Positions 1 to 8,883 of a stretch of 64,000 bases of DNA are shown here, piece after piece. The translations under genes were made by a program, and so were the position numbers. This stretch comes from Bacteroidetes bacterium UBA2364 (GTDB lineage: Bacteria > Bacteroidota > Rhodothermia > Rhodothermales > UBA2364), in NCBI GenBank assembly GCA_002344075.1, contig DDTM01000118.1, forward strand, positions 1 to 64,000. Direction: 5' to 3'. Position 1 is the first letter of the stretch. Each line of letters starts with the position of its first letter. The notes beneath the pieces are model-generated. The model saw only the letters and a program-made list of their open reading frames with translations, was not told the origin of the DNA and did no database searches.

Positions 1-570
1 TCAACTACTGTTTTCCACTACCCATTTGTGTTATCACTTTGCTTATTCCTTATTTCATTTTCATTTTTTTATTTTAATATTGACTCTTTAATAGAGCAAA
101 ACATACAAAAAAATTCATTCACAGATTCTTACATACCAACTTATGATGCTAAACTTAAGAAAGAAATAGTTTTTATTTTTGTTGCTTCATCAAGTTGTTT
201 TGCCTGCAATGTGAGCTATTTACCCCAATCTATTACTTTAATAAAAATCAAACTCTAGAAGAAAGAAATGAGAGAGGGCAAAAATTTCGCAGCAATAGGA
301 ATAGGAGTGAATTTTAATGTAGATCAAGGTATTAATTTCTTCAATAAATTTGGAAAATTTGATGAACTGATGGTTGGAAGAAAATGGTTCAATATCGGAG
401 TTTTAAAATATATTTGGAAATATTTTCCGGGTCAGGCTGTTACTCCACAGGTTATTGTCATGGAAAGGTTAATAACTGATGCCAATAGTTACAGCATCGA
501 AACAGAAAAGGAACTTTTAAGAGAATATGGAAATGACAACATTAAAAAGATTTCTGAATCAAATTTCTAA
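1..570 (+). pseudogene. Thioredoxin-like protein, interrupted by an in-frame stop (5' end outside window)
   Basis: One reading frame is open from the window edge to a TAG at 256-258 and continues in the same frame to a TAA at 568-570. The first part has a hydrophobic segment followed by FIFVASSSCFACN, a CxxC motif in a thioredoxin-like context. The second part (from the ATG at 268) contains GQAVTPQVIV, like the cis-Pro strand of thioredoxin folds. Together they read as one small thiol-redox-like protein broken by a single stop codon. The DNA is AT-rich compared with the following genes. The alternative is two separate ORFs (GTG at 28 and ATG at 268), but the second would lack the CxxC. The fold assignment is by eye. 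Confidence 0.5.
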
Positions 571-605
571 TTTTGTCATTGATCATTTTTTGTAACTGGT
601 TGTGT

Positions 606-740
606 TTCGTTTTCTATTGCGGTGTCGCCCCTACGGGTTCTATTATGATGCCGCTCCTACGGCGCTTTTCTCAGCGATAGGCAAAGATGTCGCTGAATCT
701 AAGGTGCGTTGTATGTCTGACTGGCATTTTTGAAATGCAC
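606..740 (+). repeat. Dispersed degenerate repeat, copy A
   Basis: This segment aligns by eye with 47506-47643. Shared blocks in the same order are TTCGTTTTCYATTGC, TCGCCCCTACG, TAGGCAAAGAT and GCATTTTTGAAATGCAC, the last containing a small palindrome (GCATTT-TTG-AAATGC). Total lengths are nearly equal (about 135 and 138 bp) although the middle has diverged. It lies between the 3' end of the broken thioredoxin-like gene and the 3' end of the MFS gene. No ORF is supported inside. Confidence 0.65.
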
Positions 741-761
741 CCATCTATCGGCTATTGCCTT

Positions 762-1997
762 TTATTTTTCCACGTAGTTTAGGTCTTTAGAAAACGTTTC
801 CTCTACCTGAAAGGTGGCGATCAGTGCAAGAATCAAAACGCCATAGCCCACAAACACCGCTGCTTGAACCAAATTTCCATTTAAGACAGGAACCAACCAG
901 AGGAAAATACCCGTCATCGGAACTGTGAGGCCCCGTACAAAATTAGGAACCGTATTGGTAACGGTAGAGCGGATATTGGTGCCGAATTGTTCAGCCGCCA
1001 TAGAGATAAACACGGCCCAAAACCCACATGTTATACCTAACAAAAACAATATTATATAAAAAACAAAAGGACTTAGACCGGAAGTTGCGAAGAGTAAGGC
1101 ATAAAGCGGAAATGAAAGGAAATGAAAACCCAGAAGCACTTTTTTACGGCTTTTAAAATACTGGCTTAGCCCTCCACTTATCAAGTCTCCGACGGCAATA
1201 CCGAGGTAAAACATGATTACCGCATCATTCACCGTAATAGGCCCGGCTGCACCGAGCGCCTCCCCAAAACGATGCGCCTGTGGCACCACAATTCCCCCCA
1301 AGAACCAGACCGGCAGGCCAATCAAAACCACCCAAACATAACGTAAAAATCGTTTAAAATCTCGCAAAATTAACCATAAACTTCCTTTTTTGATGTCTGG
1401 ATTGTATAAGAGCCGCTCAAACATTTCCGACTCTAATGTACCTGCCCGCAAGAAAAGTAACGCCAATCCCATAGTACCTCCCAAGAGATATGCCGTTTGC
1501 CAATGTAGCATCTTCCCGATCAATGCTGCACACACCGCTCCCATCACACCAACGGCCGTGATAATCATGGTTCCAATACCCCGTTTTTCGCGATCCATTG
1601 TCTCGGCTACTAATGTCACGCCTGCACCGAGTTCACCGGCCAGGCCAACCCCCGCTAAAAAGCGTAATGGGGCATACCAAGCCACATCGGTAATGAAAGC
1701 ATTAACAAGGTTTGCAATCGAGTACATGAGAATAGACCCAAATAAAACCGAAAGGCGTCCTTTTTTGTCTCCCAAAATGCCCCATATCAAACCACCGACC
1801 AACATCCCGCCCAGTTGCCAGTTTAGCAACGAGACCTCGTAGCCCAGCATCTGTTCTGGCAATACCCTAAGGTCATGCAAACTATCCGTTTTTACAATAT
1901 TAAATAAAACAATATCAAATATATCTACAAAATATCCAAGAGCGGCTACCAAGGTGATCCGACGGGCCACTTTTTGTTGTTCGATCTGAAAAGACAT
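762..1997 (-). CDS. MFS transporter (first of a tandem pair)
   Basis: Inner-membrane major facilitator superfamily transporter with about a dozen hydrophobic segments. The loop 2-3 signature is visible as GGLIWGILGDKKGR near residue 70, and a second conserved stretch AEQFGTNIRSTVTNTVPNF lies near residue 345. The start at MSFQIEQQ (1997) was chosen because it matches the paralogue's N-terminus; an upstream ATG at 2030 would add 11 residues. It lies 69 bp downstream of a close paralogue (2067-3443), so the two probably share a transcript. The substrate cannot be told. It is about 36 residues shorter than its neighbour, which carries extra sequence in the central region. Confidence 0.85.
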   Translation of the reverse strand: MSFQIEQQKVARRITLVAALGYFVDIFDIVLFNIVKTDSLHDLRVLPEQMLGYEVSLLNWQLGGMLVGGLIWGILGDKKGRLSVLFGSILMYSIANLVNAFITDVAWYAPLRFLAGVGLAGELGAGVTLVAETMDREKRGIGTMIITAVGVMGAVCAALIGKMLHWQTAYLLGGTMGLALLFLRAGTLESEMFERLLYNPDIKKGSLWLILRDFKRFLRYVWVVLIGLPVWFLGGIVVPQAHRFGEALGAAGPITVNDAVIMFYLGIAVGDLISGGLSQYFKSRKKVLLGFHFLSFPLYALLFATSGLSPFVFYIILFLLGITCGFWAVFISMAAEQFGTNIRSTVTNTVPNFVRGLTVPMTGIFLWLVPVLNGNLVQAAVFVGYGVLILALIATFQVEETFSKDLNYVEK

Positions 1998-2066
1998 ATC
2001 GGTTGTACCAAAATGAAAAAGGGTCACCACACGGGCAACCCTAAAATTATGGCCAAAATACGATGT

Positions 2067-3443
2067 TTATTCTTCTACATAGTCTAAGTCTTTCGAGAAA
2101 GTTTCCTGAATTGATAGTGTAGAAAACACCGCAATGGCAATGGTAATGGCACCCACAATCAATGCGGAGTGGATAAAGTATTCGTCTGGCACCTTCGGAT
2201 TTGGAATAAGCGCCAGAAAGGCAGCCGACATGGCCACCAATCCTCCCCGAACAAAGTTGGGGACGGTATTCGTAACCGTGGAGCGTAGATTCGTCCCGAA
2301 TTGCTCGGAAGCATTCTGTACAAAAATAGCCCAATATCCGGCAGAAAAACCCAGCATAAAACACAAGCCATAATATATTGCCGGACTCAACCCGCGCAGG
2401 AACAAGAAAGCCAGTACCACAACCGCCATCAGTACTAAAAAGGACAAGATCGCTTTTTTCCGACTCCGTAACTTTTGGCTGAGCAATCCGGAAGAAAAAT
2501 CTCCGATGGAAAGTCCCAGATAACAAAATGCAACGGCTGTCGGAACCAAGATGTCTCCGGTTACTCCCGTAACCACTGCGAAGCGATTAGAGAAGGACAC
2601 CAAAATACCAATTACGTACCATATGGGCATCCCCAACAAAATACAGAACATGTACTTCCGGAAGCGAGCATCATTAAACATCTGAATCACAATACCGATG
2701 CCCAGAATTCCAAAAATCACGCGATAGAGCGTGCTATATGCGGGCATCAAAAAACTGAGTACAAAGGCCAATAAAGAGACGGGTAACAAAAACTCCCAAA
2801 CCCGCCGAATGGTTTTATCCTTGGTAATGAGGTGGAAAAAATCTCCCCGATGGGCAGCATCGTTTTTTTTAATGCCTTCAAACATGCCCGACTCCAACGC
2901 CCCAGCGCGTAATAAAAGCAAGGCCAGCCCCATAAGCCCACCCACGATAAACGCATTTTGCCAACCGAGAGCTTCATGCACCAAGACAGCCACTACTGCT
3001 CCCAGAACCCCAAAAGACACAATAATCATCGTGCCAATTCCCCTTTTTTCTTTTTCCATCGTCTCAGAAACCAACGTGACGCCTGCACCCAGTTCTCCGG
3101 CGAGGCCAAAACCTGCAATAAAGCGCCAAAGGGCATAGTCCCAAAATCCCACCACAAAAGCATTGGCTAAATTTGCAATAGAATATGTAAGAATAGAACC
3201 AAAAAGGACCGTGACACGACCTTTTTTATCCCCCAAAATGCCCCACATAATCCCACCCAACAACATGCCAAACATCTGAAAGTTTAATAATGCGGCCTCA
3301 TTTTCGATTCCGGAAAGTCCCAAATCTTTCAGGCTGTCACCCTTAATCACATTGAACAACAACAGATCGTACACATCCACAAAATAGCCAAGGGCCGCCA
3401 CGAGCGCGAGCCGACTTACGTTTTTACTGGAAAAAATTGACAT
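2067..3443 (-). CDS. MFS transporter (second of a tandem pair)
   Basis: 458-residue MFS permease, clearly paralogous to the product of 762-1997: both begin with LALVAALGYFVD or ITLVAALGYFVD, both have GGxxWGILGDKKGR in loop 2-3 and both contain EQFGTNxRSTVTNTVPNFVRG. The central part (about residues 205-270) has additional hydrophobic segments missing from the shorter copy. An acidic C-terminus (FSKDLDYVEE) is shared with the paralogue (FSKDLNYVEK). The substrate is unknown; a local duplication that may have diverged in specificity is the simplest reading. A Bacteroidota-type promoter candidate lies about 57 bp upstream. Confidence 0.87.
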   Translation of the reverse strand: MSIFSSKNVSRLALVAALGYFVDVYDLLLFNVIKGDSLKDLGLSGIENEAALLNFQMFGMLLGGIMWGILGDKKGRVTVLFGSILTYSIANLANAFVVGFWDYALWRFIAGFGLAGELGAGVTLVSETMEKEKRGIGTMIIVSFGVLGAVVAVLVHEALGWQNAFIVGGLMGLALLLLRAGALESGMFEGIKKNDAAHRGDFFHLITKDKTIRRVWEFLLPVSLLAFVLSFLMPAYSTLYRVIFGILGIGIVIQMFNDARFRKYMFCILLGMPIWYVIGILVSFSNRFAVVTGVTGDILVPTAVAFCYLGLSIGDFSSGLLSQKLRSRKKAILSFLVLMAVVVLAFLFLRGLSPAIYYGLCFMLGFSAGYWAIFVQNASEQFGTNLRSTVTNTVPNFVRGGLVAMSAAFLALIPNPKVPDEYFIHSALIVGAITIAIAVFSTLSIQETFSKDLDYVEE

Positions 3444-3499
3444 TGCTCTAAAGAGGTTGGGTGAAGGTTATATGCGTTATTTCAAAAAATGAAAGATGT

Positions 3500-3530
3500 A
3501 AGATATAGCCATTCATCGGTCATTCACAAA
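3500..3530 (-). promoter_or_regulatory. Candidate Bacteroidota-type promoter for the MFS pair
   Basis: On the minus strand TTTG (3530-3527) is followed after exactly 19 nt by TATATCTT (3507-3500), resembling the TTTG-N19-TAnnTTTG sigma-A promoter of Bacteroidota. Initiation just downstream would leave a leader of about 50 nt before the ATG at 3443. Pattern match only. Confidence 0.4.
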
Positions 3531-3650
3531 TCTTTTTTTAACCTCCTTAACCATTCAACCCAGTCTTTGGAAAAAACGAATGGGGAGCCTTGCCAAGACT
3601 GCGGTTGTCTCTTGTTTGATAGAAAGTAGAGCAGATTCTTGTCAGACGCC

Positions 3651-4907
3651 TCACCTAATCTGCCCATCACCCCGGACAATCCATTTTTCGGTTACCAATT
3701 TTTCTAATGCAAACGGCCCGCGTGCATGAAGTTTCTGGGTAGAGATACCAATTTCTGCACCAAGTCCGAACACCCCGCCATCCGAAAAGCGGGTAGAGGC
3801 ATTCACAAACACGGCAGCGGCATCTATTTCGTTCAGGAAGCGAGTAGCAGCCTCCATATTTTCTGTAGCGATTGCCTCCGAGTGCTTGGAGGAGTATTGC
3901 GCTATGTGCGCCATGGCTTCGTCCAAATCCGAAACCACTTTTATAGAACACTGATAACTGAGGTATTCCCGACCAAAATCGTCTTCGGTAGCATGGGCTA
4001 AAAAGGGATAACCTGTTTGATCCAAAAGGCGAAAAGCCGTTTCATCTGCAAATAGGCGCACTTGGTATGGCTCCATGCCCGGCAAAATCATTGGTAAAAA
4101 ACGATTGGCGATGGATTTATCCACCAAAATGGTATCTAACGAATTGCACACGGAAGGACGTGTCACCTTCGCATTAACTACAATTGCCGCCGCTTTTTCT
4201 AAGTTTGCGGTGGATTCCACGTATGTATGGCAAACCCCGGCTCCGGTTTCGATACTGGGAACACGTGCATGATCGCGAACATAATCAATAAGTTGTTTAG
4301 AACCACGCGGAATGAGCATGTCCACATATTCGGTGGCAGTAAGCAGCTCTTGAATCAAGGCACGGTCAGACGGCAGCAACGTTACCAGTTGCGTAGGAAG
4401 ACGGTGTACCCTTAGCGCCTCATGTATAACACCCACCAATACAGCATTGGATGACCATGCATCAGTCCCTCCACGGAGCACAACGGCATTCCCCGAACGC
4501 AAACAAAGAGCGGCTACATCAATGGTGACATTGGGGCGAGATTCATAAATCACCCCAATTACGCCCATTGGGACCGCCTTTTTTTGGATGTGTAACCCAT
4601 TTTCCATGACCCGATCAGACATAACTACGCCCGTTGGGTCTGGTAAACATGCCACATCCAAACAAGCATTGGCCAAATCTTGAATCCGGCGTTCATTCAA
4701 CATCAGTCGGTCTTTTTTAGGGTCTGCATCGTCCATGCGTGCAAGGTCTAAGGCATTGGCGGCCAATATCTGCGGTATCGCGGCCAATAATTTACGGGAT
4801 AGGGTTTGTAAGAAAGACTGTCTTTCCTCATTGCTCGCACGTTGTATGGCAATAGCGGCCTTTTTGGTGGCAGCCAATAAGTGTTTTATCGAGGTAGGCA
4901 TTTCCAT
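3651..4907 (-). CDS. proA: Gamma-glutamyl phosphate reductase
   Basis: Second step of proline synthesis: NADPH-dependent reduction of gamma-glutamyl phosphate to glutamate semialdehyde in the cytoplasm. Aldehyde-dehydrogenase-fold features are visible: GVIGVIYESRPNVTIDVAAL, the LRGG nucleotide-binding stretch, IPRGSKQLIDYV and the catalytic cysteine in PSVCNSLDTILVD. The C-terminal FGLGAEIGISTQKLHARGP is a ProA hallmark. The start chosen is MEMPTSIKH (4907), which gives the usual length; the frame stays open to ATGs at 4940 and 4970, but those add a Lys/Arg-rich tail not expected in the family. It follows proB on the same strand, so it probably forms a proBA operon. Confidence 0.95.
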   Translation of the reverse strand: MEMPTSIKHLLAATKKAAIAIQRASNEERQSFLQTLSRKLLAAIPQILAANALDLARMDDADPKKDRLMLNERRIQDLANACLDVACLPDPTGVVMSDRVMENGLHIQKKAVPMGVIGVIYESRPNVTIDVAALCLRSGNAVVLRGGTDAWSSNAVLVGVIHEALRVHRLPTQLVTLLPSDRALIQELLTATEYVDMLIPRGSKQLIDYVRDHARVPSIETGAGVCHTYVESTANLEKAAAIVVNAKVTRPSVCNSLDTILVDKSIANRFLPMILPGMEPYQVRLFADETAFRLLDQTGYPFLAHATEDDFGREYLSYQCSIKVVSDLDEAMAHIAQYSSKHSEAIATENMEAATRFLNEIDAAAVFVNASTRFSDGGVFGLGAEIGISTQKLHARGPFALEKLVTEKWIVRGDGQIR

Positions 4908-4978
4908 ATTCAAATTTATTATTTTATTTTTTTTTTGCATAATAGATCCACGCTCACGCTGTCCAAACATGCTAAGGA

Positions 4979-6007
4979 TTATAGCAACACGATTTCATCG
5001 GCATGGGCCACCTCAAGATTTTTGGTTTTCACTAATTCGTCCGAGGAAACCTTAACTCGCCCTACGGCAAAGGGTGTTCTTCCCGTATGTCCCATTATTT
5101 CGATGACCTCTCCCCGGTTAAAGGGTTGTACAACCTTTTCGATCCCAACAGCCAAAAGGCTCTTACGTTCCATCAATGCTTTTTGTGCGCCTTTGTCCAC
5201 TTTAATGCGCCCCCCCAACAAACATCCACTGGCCAACCATTTTCTACGTGCATTCGTGGTCGTGTCTCGTGCAGGGCACACAGTCCCCACCTTTTGTTGC
5301 TCGGCCATAAGCAAACTATTCTCCTGATTGGCCTGAAAAATGATGACTTTAACCCCAAGCCCCGTTGCCAAACGGGCAAAAGTCAGTTTAGAAATCATGC
5401 CACCCAAGCCACCCGCCGAGGTTTCGGTATGGGCCAACCCTAAAACTTCATCTGTAAATGTAGCTATTTCTCGGACGACCTGTCCGTTGGCATCTAATAC
5501 CCCTGGCACAGAAGTCCCAATGAGCAGCAATTCCGCACCAAAACCGACGGCAATGAGGGTAGCCAATTCATCGTTATCGGAAAACTTTAGTTCATAATCA
5601 CTTACCACATCATTTTCGTTTGCGATCGGGATAATGCCATTGGCCCACAATTCCTTATAGGTTTGCTTCAGTTGGAGGAACTGTTTACGATCAGAAAAAT
5701 GGCGACGTTCACAAAGGCTTTGGGCAATCCCAATATCGTATGGCCGGAATGCCTCAAAATACATAGAAATCAATAACGGATTTCCAACTGCTGCGGCAGC
5801 CTTGCGCTCCGACATCTGGCCCGAATAGCGACGCAGGTATTTCTTGCCGGCCCCCACAGCACCGGAAGAAACCATAACAATATGATAGCGCTTCTGTAGT
5901 CCTGCCAATTGACGCGCAAAGTCACGAATAAGTACTTCGTTGATACGACCATCGGAATGCGTCAGAGAAGACGTACCGACTTTAAAAACAAGAATGGGTT
6001 TTTTCAT
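4979..6007 (-). CDS. proB: Glutamate 5-kinase with PUA domain
   Basis: First committed step of proline synthesis: ATP-dependent phosphorylation of glutamate to gamma-glutamyl phosphate. The amino-acid-kinase domain starts with LVFKVGTSSLT and continues with VSSGAVGAGKK, NENDVVSDYELKFSDND and a GGLGGMISKL stretch (usually GTGGMxTKL). The C-terminal 75 residues (GRVKVSSDELV...) are a PUA domain. The start at MKKPILVFK (6007) is supported because the kinase fold begins immediately; an ATG at 6085 would add 26 residues without family support. It lies upstream of proA. Proline feedback inhibition is usual for the family, but no leader or attenuator was recognised. Confidence 0.95.
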   Translation of the reverse strand: MKKPILVFKVGTSSLTHSDGRINEVLIRDFARQLAGLQKRYHIVMVSSGAVGAGKKYLRRYSGQMSERKAAAAVGNPLLISMYFEAFRPYDIGIAQSLCERRHFSDRKQFLQLKQTYKELWANGIIPIANENDVVSDYELKFSDNDELATLIAVGFGAELLLIGTSVPGVLDANGQVVREIATFTDEVLGLAHTETSAGGLGGMISKLTFARLATGLGVKVIIFQANQENSLLMAEQQKVGTVCPARDTTTNARRKWLASGCLLGGRIKVDKGAQKALMERKSLLAVGIEKVVQPFNRGEVIEIMGHTGRTPFAVGRVKVSSDELVKTKNLEVAHADEIVLL

Positions 6008-6142
6008 CAAGTTTGGGTGATTCGTACCCTTGTTAAAATAGTAGAATACACCCTTACACCCTATAAAGCCTTGAAAAGCCCGCAAAAAATAAGCGAATCA
6101 GGCACCTTCTCTTTTACAGCATGATTGTGATCTTGATCAATG

Positions 6143-7024
6143 TCATTGGATTTTTTCTGCCGGACATCCCCAATAGACGACCACAATACGCCTACGAGCA
6201 TCATCGTCTTTCAGGGCACTTCCCGCAGGAAGGCGATTCGCTCCCGGTGGGTCTAATTCTCCTTTACCGATTGCTTTGACCAGCACTTCACTACCATATG
6301 GAATTGTCTTAATCAAATTTCCAATACCTTCCGCTCGCCAGTGAGAGAGCTGACGATTTAAGTCGGATCTAGTTGGAGCCTCCATCTTGAGTTCGGATTT
6401 TAGTTCTTCGTATAGACCACTACCTTCTCGGATACCTGTACGATCCGCATACCCATTCACCTCAACCTTCCCAATACATGGAAAATACGGATATTCTGTT
6501 TTGAAGCGTTTTATGCCCTCTAAAGTTGGTTTCAGGGCTTCTTGAAGGATTCCTTTTTTATCCTCCGGCACTTCGTATTTACCGGGTGGGTAATAGGCCG
6601 CTGTCTCAAAAGGCCGCATCTTAGACTCATCCCGAAGGAGGGCGGTCATGGCCCTGATCAGATCTTGATAACGCTGATGTTTGGCGATATACTCTATGAC
6701 CAATTCCTGAGCAGATTTATTAAGAAAGGGCGCCCTATATGGTGCGTTTTTTTGGGCCAAATAAATAACTTCCCGCTTCCACCGTTCAGATTGTGCATTT
6801 ATTTCTTCTAATGCTTGTCGAAAACTTGCACACGTTTCTTCATCCGTTTCGGCAGCAATACACGATTCAGACGTTTCTGCGCTCAGAGCAACAATCTGCT
6901 CTTGCTGGCCGGAAATCTGTTGGGTTAAGTTCCGGATATGTCCGTTGATCCGACTAAAAGAGCAGCCATTTAAGAGGATTAAGGCCCCAACCATCAGTGC
7001 GGTTTTACTCAAAATAGTTTTCAT
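6143..7024 (-). CDS. OmpA-like lipoprotein
   Basis: Predicted outer-membrane or periplasmic lipoprotein: signal peptide with lipobox LLNGC (lipidated Cys21), then a helical, charged region (about 30-160) and an OmpA-like C-terminal domain. The domain shows VNGYADRTG near residue 188, a spaced LNRQLSHWRAEGI segment and a closing DDARRRIVVVYW block, the arrangement used to bind peptidoglycan. It is 6 bp downstream of a small membrane protein gene, so the two are probably cotranscribed. It may tether the envelope to the cell wall. The specific function is not known; the domain call rests on motif spacing only. Confidence 0.7.
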   Translation of the reverse strand: MKTILSKTALMVGALILLNGCSFSRINGHIRNLTQQISGQQEQIVALSAETSESCIAAETDEETCASFRQALEEINAQSERWKREVIYLAQKNAPYRAPFLNKSAQELVIEYIAKHQRYQDLIRAMTALLRDESKMRPFETAAYYPPGKYEVPEDKKGILQEALKPTLEGIKRFKTEYPYFPCIGKVEVNGYADRTGIREGSGLYEELKSELKMEAPTRSDLNRQLSHWRAEGIGNLIKTIPYGSEVLVKAIGKGELDPPGANRLPAGSALKDDDARRRIVVVYWGCPAEKIQ

Positions 7025-7030
7025 GTCTTA

Positions 7031-7633
7031 TTATTGATTTTCAGGATAATCTGCTTCTAAGATAAAAGTAGGAGTTGGTATGACGATGACGTTTTTGGAA
7101 GTAGTCAAAGGTTTTTTATCAGTTTGTTTAAACGACTTTGCCTGTGTATGCCCTTTTTGATTGCTTTTCTGAGTACCCTTGTCGGTATTAGACCCGATTT
7201 CTTTGAAAGGCTGTGACGCAAGAGGAGGGTGATGACGCACTTGTTGAGGAGAACGATGAACAGTAGGGGCTACATGAGTCACCTTTGGGGATTCGGGATC
7301 CCCAACCGTCTGAACCTGATGTTTAGATTCATTCCCTTTTTCTTGAGTTGTGGATTTGGGATGTCCTTTTGAAGCAGAGTCAAGTGAAAGAGCGCCCAAA
7401 AAACAACCCATAAAAAGCATTAAACAGAAGGCCATCAAATAGGCAACCCGATTAACGGTGTGAGACGTTTCTTGATATAACCCCACAGTGAGGGGCAAAG
7501 CCAGAAATGCAGCGAAAGACAAAATGCCATACATGACACCACGCCCCCCCAAGAAGCCACTCCCTATGCCAAAGGCCAAGCAGACAATGACTGCCAGCAT
7601 CAACAGATACCGAGATCGTACAAAGAAGTTCAT
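7031..7633 (-). CDS. Hypothetical membrane protein with Thr/Ser/Lys-rich tail
   Basis: Not recognised. The 200-residue product has three hydrophobic segments in its first 85 residues (around 8-30, 33-52 and 65-85), then a low-complexity hydrophilic tail rich in Lys, Thr, His, Pro and Gln. The tail probably lies on one side of the inner membrane, perhaps the periplasm, where it could reach the adjacent OmpA-like lipoprotein encoded 6 bp downstream. The close spacing argues for one operon and a shared envelope role. The reading frame is intact. Confidence 0.6.
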   Translation of the reverse strand: MNFFVRSRYLLMLAVIVCLAFGIGSGFLGGRGVMYGILSFAAFLALPLTVGLYQETSHTVNRVAYLMAFCLMLFMGCFLGALSLDSASKGHPKSTTQEKGNESKHQVQTVGDPESPKVTHVAPTVHRSPQQVRHHPPLASQPFKEIGSNTDKGTQKSNQKGHTQAKSFKQTDKKPLTTSKNVIVIPTPTFILEADYPENQ

Positions 7634-7818
7634 TTGTTAGGTAGTATTGGTTTACTCAGAGAGAAACCATACTTACCTTAAAGTTTAACCATTGTGGAAA
7701 ACTTTATACTTTTCCTACATTATTTCTACAAACGGAACAAAGTGATGTATATAATGCCCCAAATGGCACTTATGCACAAGCATAAAGCAGAATCCTTAAA
7801 GGTTTATCAACAAAACAT

Positions 7819-8745
7819 CTAAAAAACAGTCACGAACCGACTGAGTACCGAAAAAGTAACGGGCGTCATACCCACATATTCCCCATCCATATCAATTGGT
7901 AAGGATCCACCGTTTGAAGCGGCAACAGTTACAGAAACGGACGACGCATACGAAACTTCCGCATGGGTAAGCACTTCGCAACGTTTCAATTTGGGCAATT
8001 GTCGTAAATAATCTGAAAGAGAGATATTTTTTAGCATGACCACTTCCATCAAACCGTCATCCAATCGGGCATTGGGAGCAATTCCCAACCCATTTCCAAA
8101 GAATTTCCCATTGGCCACCACCAAACTCATCATTGGAGACACAATGGTTTCTTTATTCGTTTCAACGACGAGTATTTCGGGGGAATAGTCCCAAAGCGCA
8201 GAGGCAATGGTCCGTTGATAGGTAAAAGTTGGGCCAAGCCAAGACCGATGCCGACTTAGCTTTTCTGCAATCACGCCTCCAATACCAACATCTGCAATAT
8301 TTATGAAATATCGTTTTTCAGGCACCTGAAGAAGAGACGTAAAGGCTGCCAGACCAATATCAATGGCAGAAGACCTTGATTCTCTAATGCTTTCTTCAAG
8401 GCTTTCGGGAGTCCGGCTACCTACTAAATTCTTCACAAAATCATTACCTGACCCAGTGGGCAAGATACCCAAACCGACTTTTTCGGGAGGCTTCCCCAGT
8501 GCCTCGCAGCCACGAATAAGCCCGTTCAAAACCTCGTTTAGGGTACCATCACCACCTACACTGACCACAATTTCGGCGCCCGACCGGACGGCCTCGGATA
8601 CCAACATAGTGGCATGTCCCGCATATGCGGTGGCAGCAATCTGAATGGGATATGCAGAAAACACGCGCTCAATTTTCGAAATGATGTTTCGGCTTTTCCG
8701 TTTTTTGGCATTCAGAATAAAAGTAGTCTTAGGCATATTCATCAT
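7819..8745 (-). CDS. Diacylglycerol/lipid kinase family protein
   Basis: Predicted ATP-dependent lipid kinase of the DagK/YegS/sphingosine-kinase superfamily acting at the inner membrane. The catalytic domain shows VSVGGDGTLNEVLNGL (the GGDGT nucleotide loop) near residue 62 and LGILPTGSGNDFVKNL, the GTGND-type motif, near residue 93. The C-terminal beta-sandwich ends with SLPIDMDGEYVGMTPVTFSVL, normal for the family. The length of 308 residues is usual. The start could be M1 or the M at 8736 (MPKTTFIL), which fits the family better. The gene stands alone, with 185 bp before the next minus-strand gene. The lipid substrate cannot be assigned. Confidence 0.85.
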   Translation of the reverse strand: MMNMPKTTFILNAKKRKSRNIISKIERVFSAYPIQIAATAYAGHATMLVSEAVRSGAEIVVSVGGDGTLNEVLNGLIRGCEALGKPPEKVGLGILPTGSGNDFVKNLVGSRTPESLEESIRESRSSAIDIGLAAFTSLLQVPEKRYFINIADVGIGGVIAEKLSRHRSWLGPTFTYQRTIASALWDYSPEILVVETNKETIVSPMMSLVVANGKFFGNGLGIAPNARLDDGLMEVVMLKNISLSDYLRQLPKLKRCEVLTHAEVSYASSVSVTVAASNGGSLPIDMDGEYVGMTPVTFSVLSRFVTVF

Positions 8746-8883
8746 GATTATGAATAAAAAGTTTGCCAGACAATATAGTATTTTTATCCCTCATTGTATG
8801 CCCTCACACTTAGAAATAAGCACAAGCCCTTTCAGTCAATACCAAAAGGGTGTATTCAGTTTTACATCCATTTCAAAAAGCGA

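Noticed and set aside
1390..1842. 150-codon ORF on the plus strand
   Set aside because: Antisense shadow of the MFS transporter gene, Pro/Ser-rich and without a family match.
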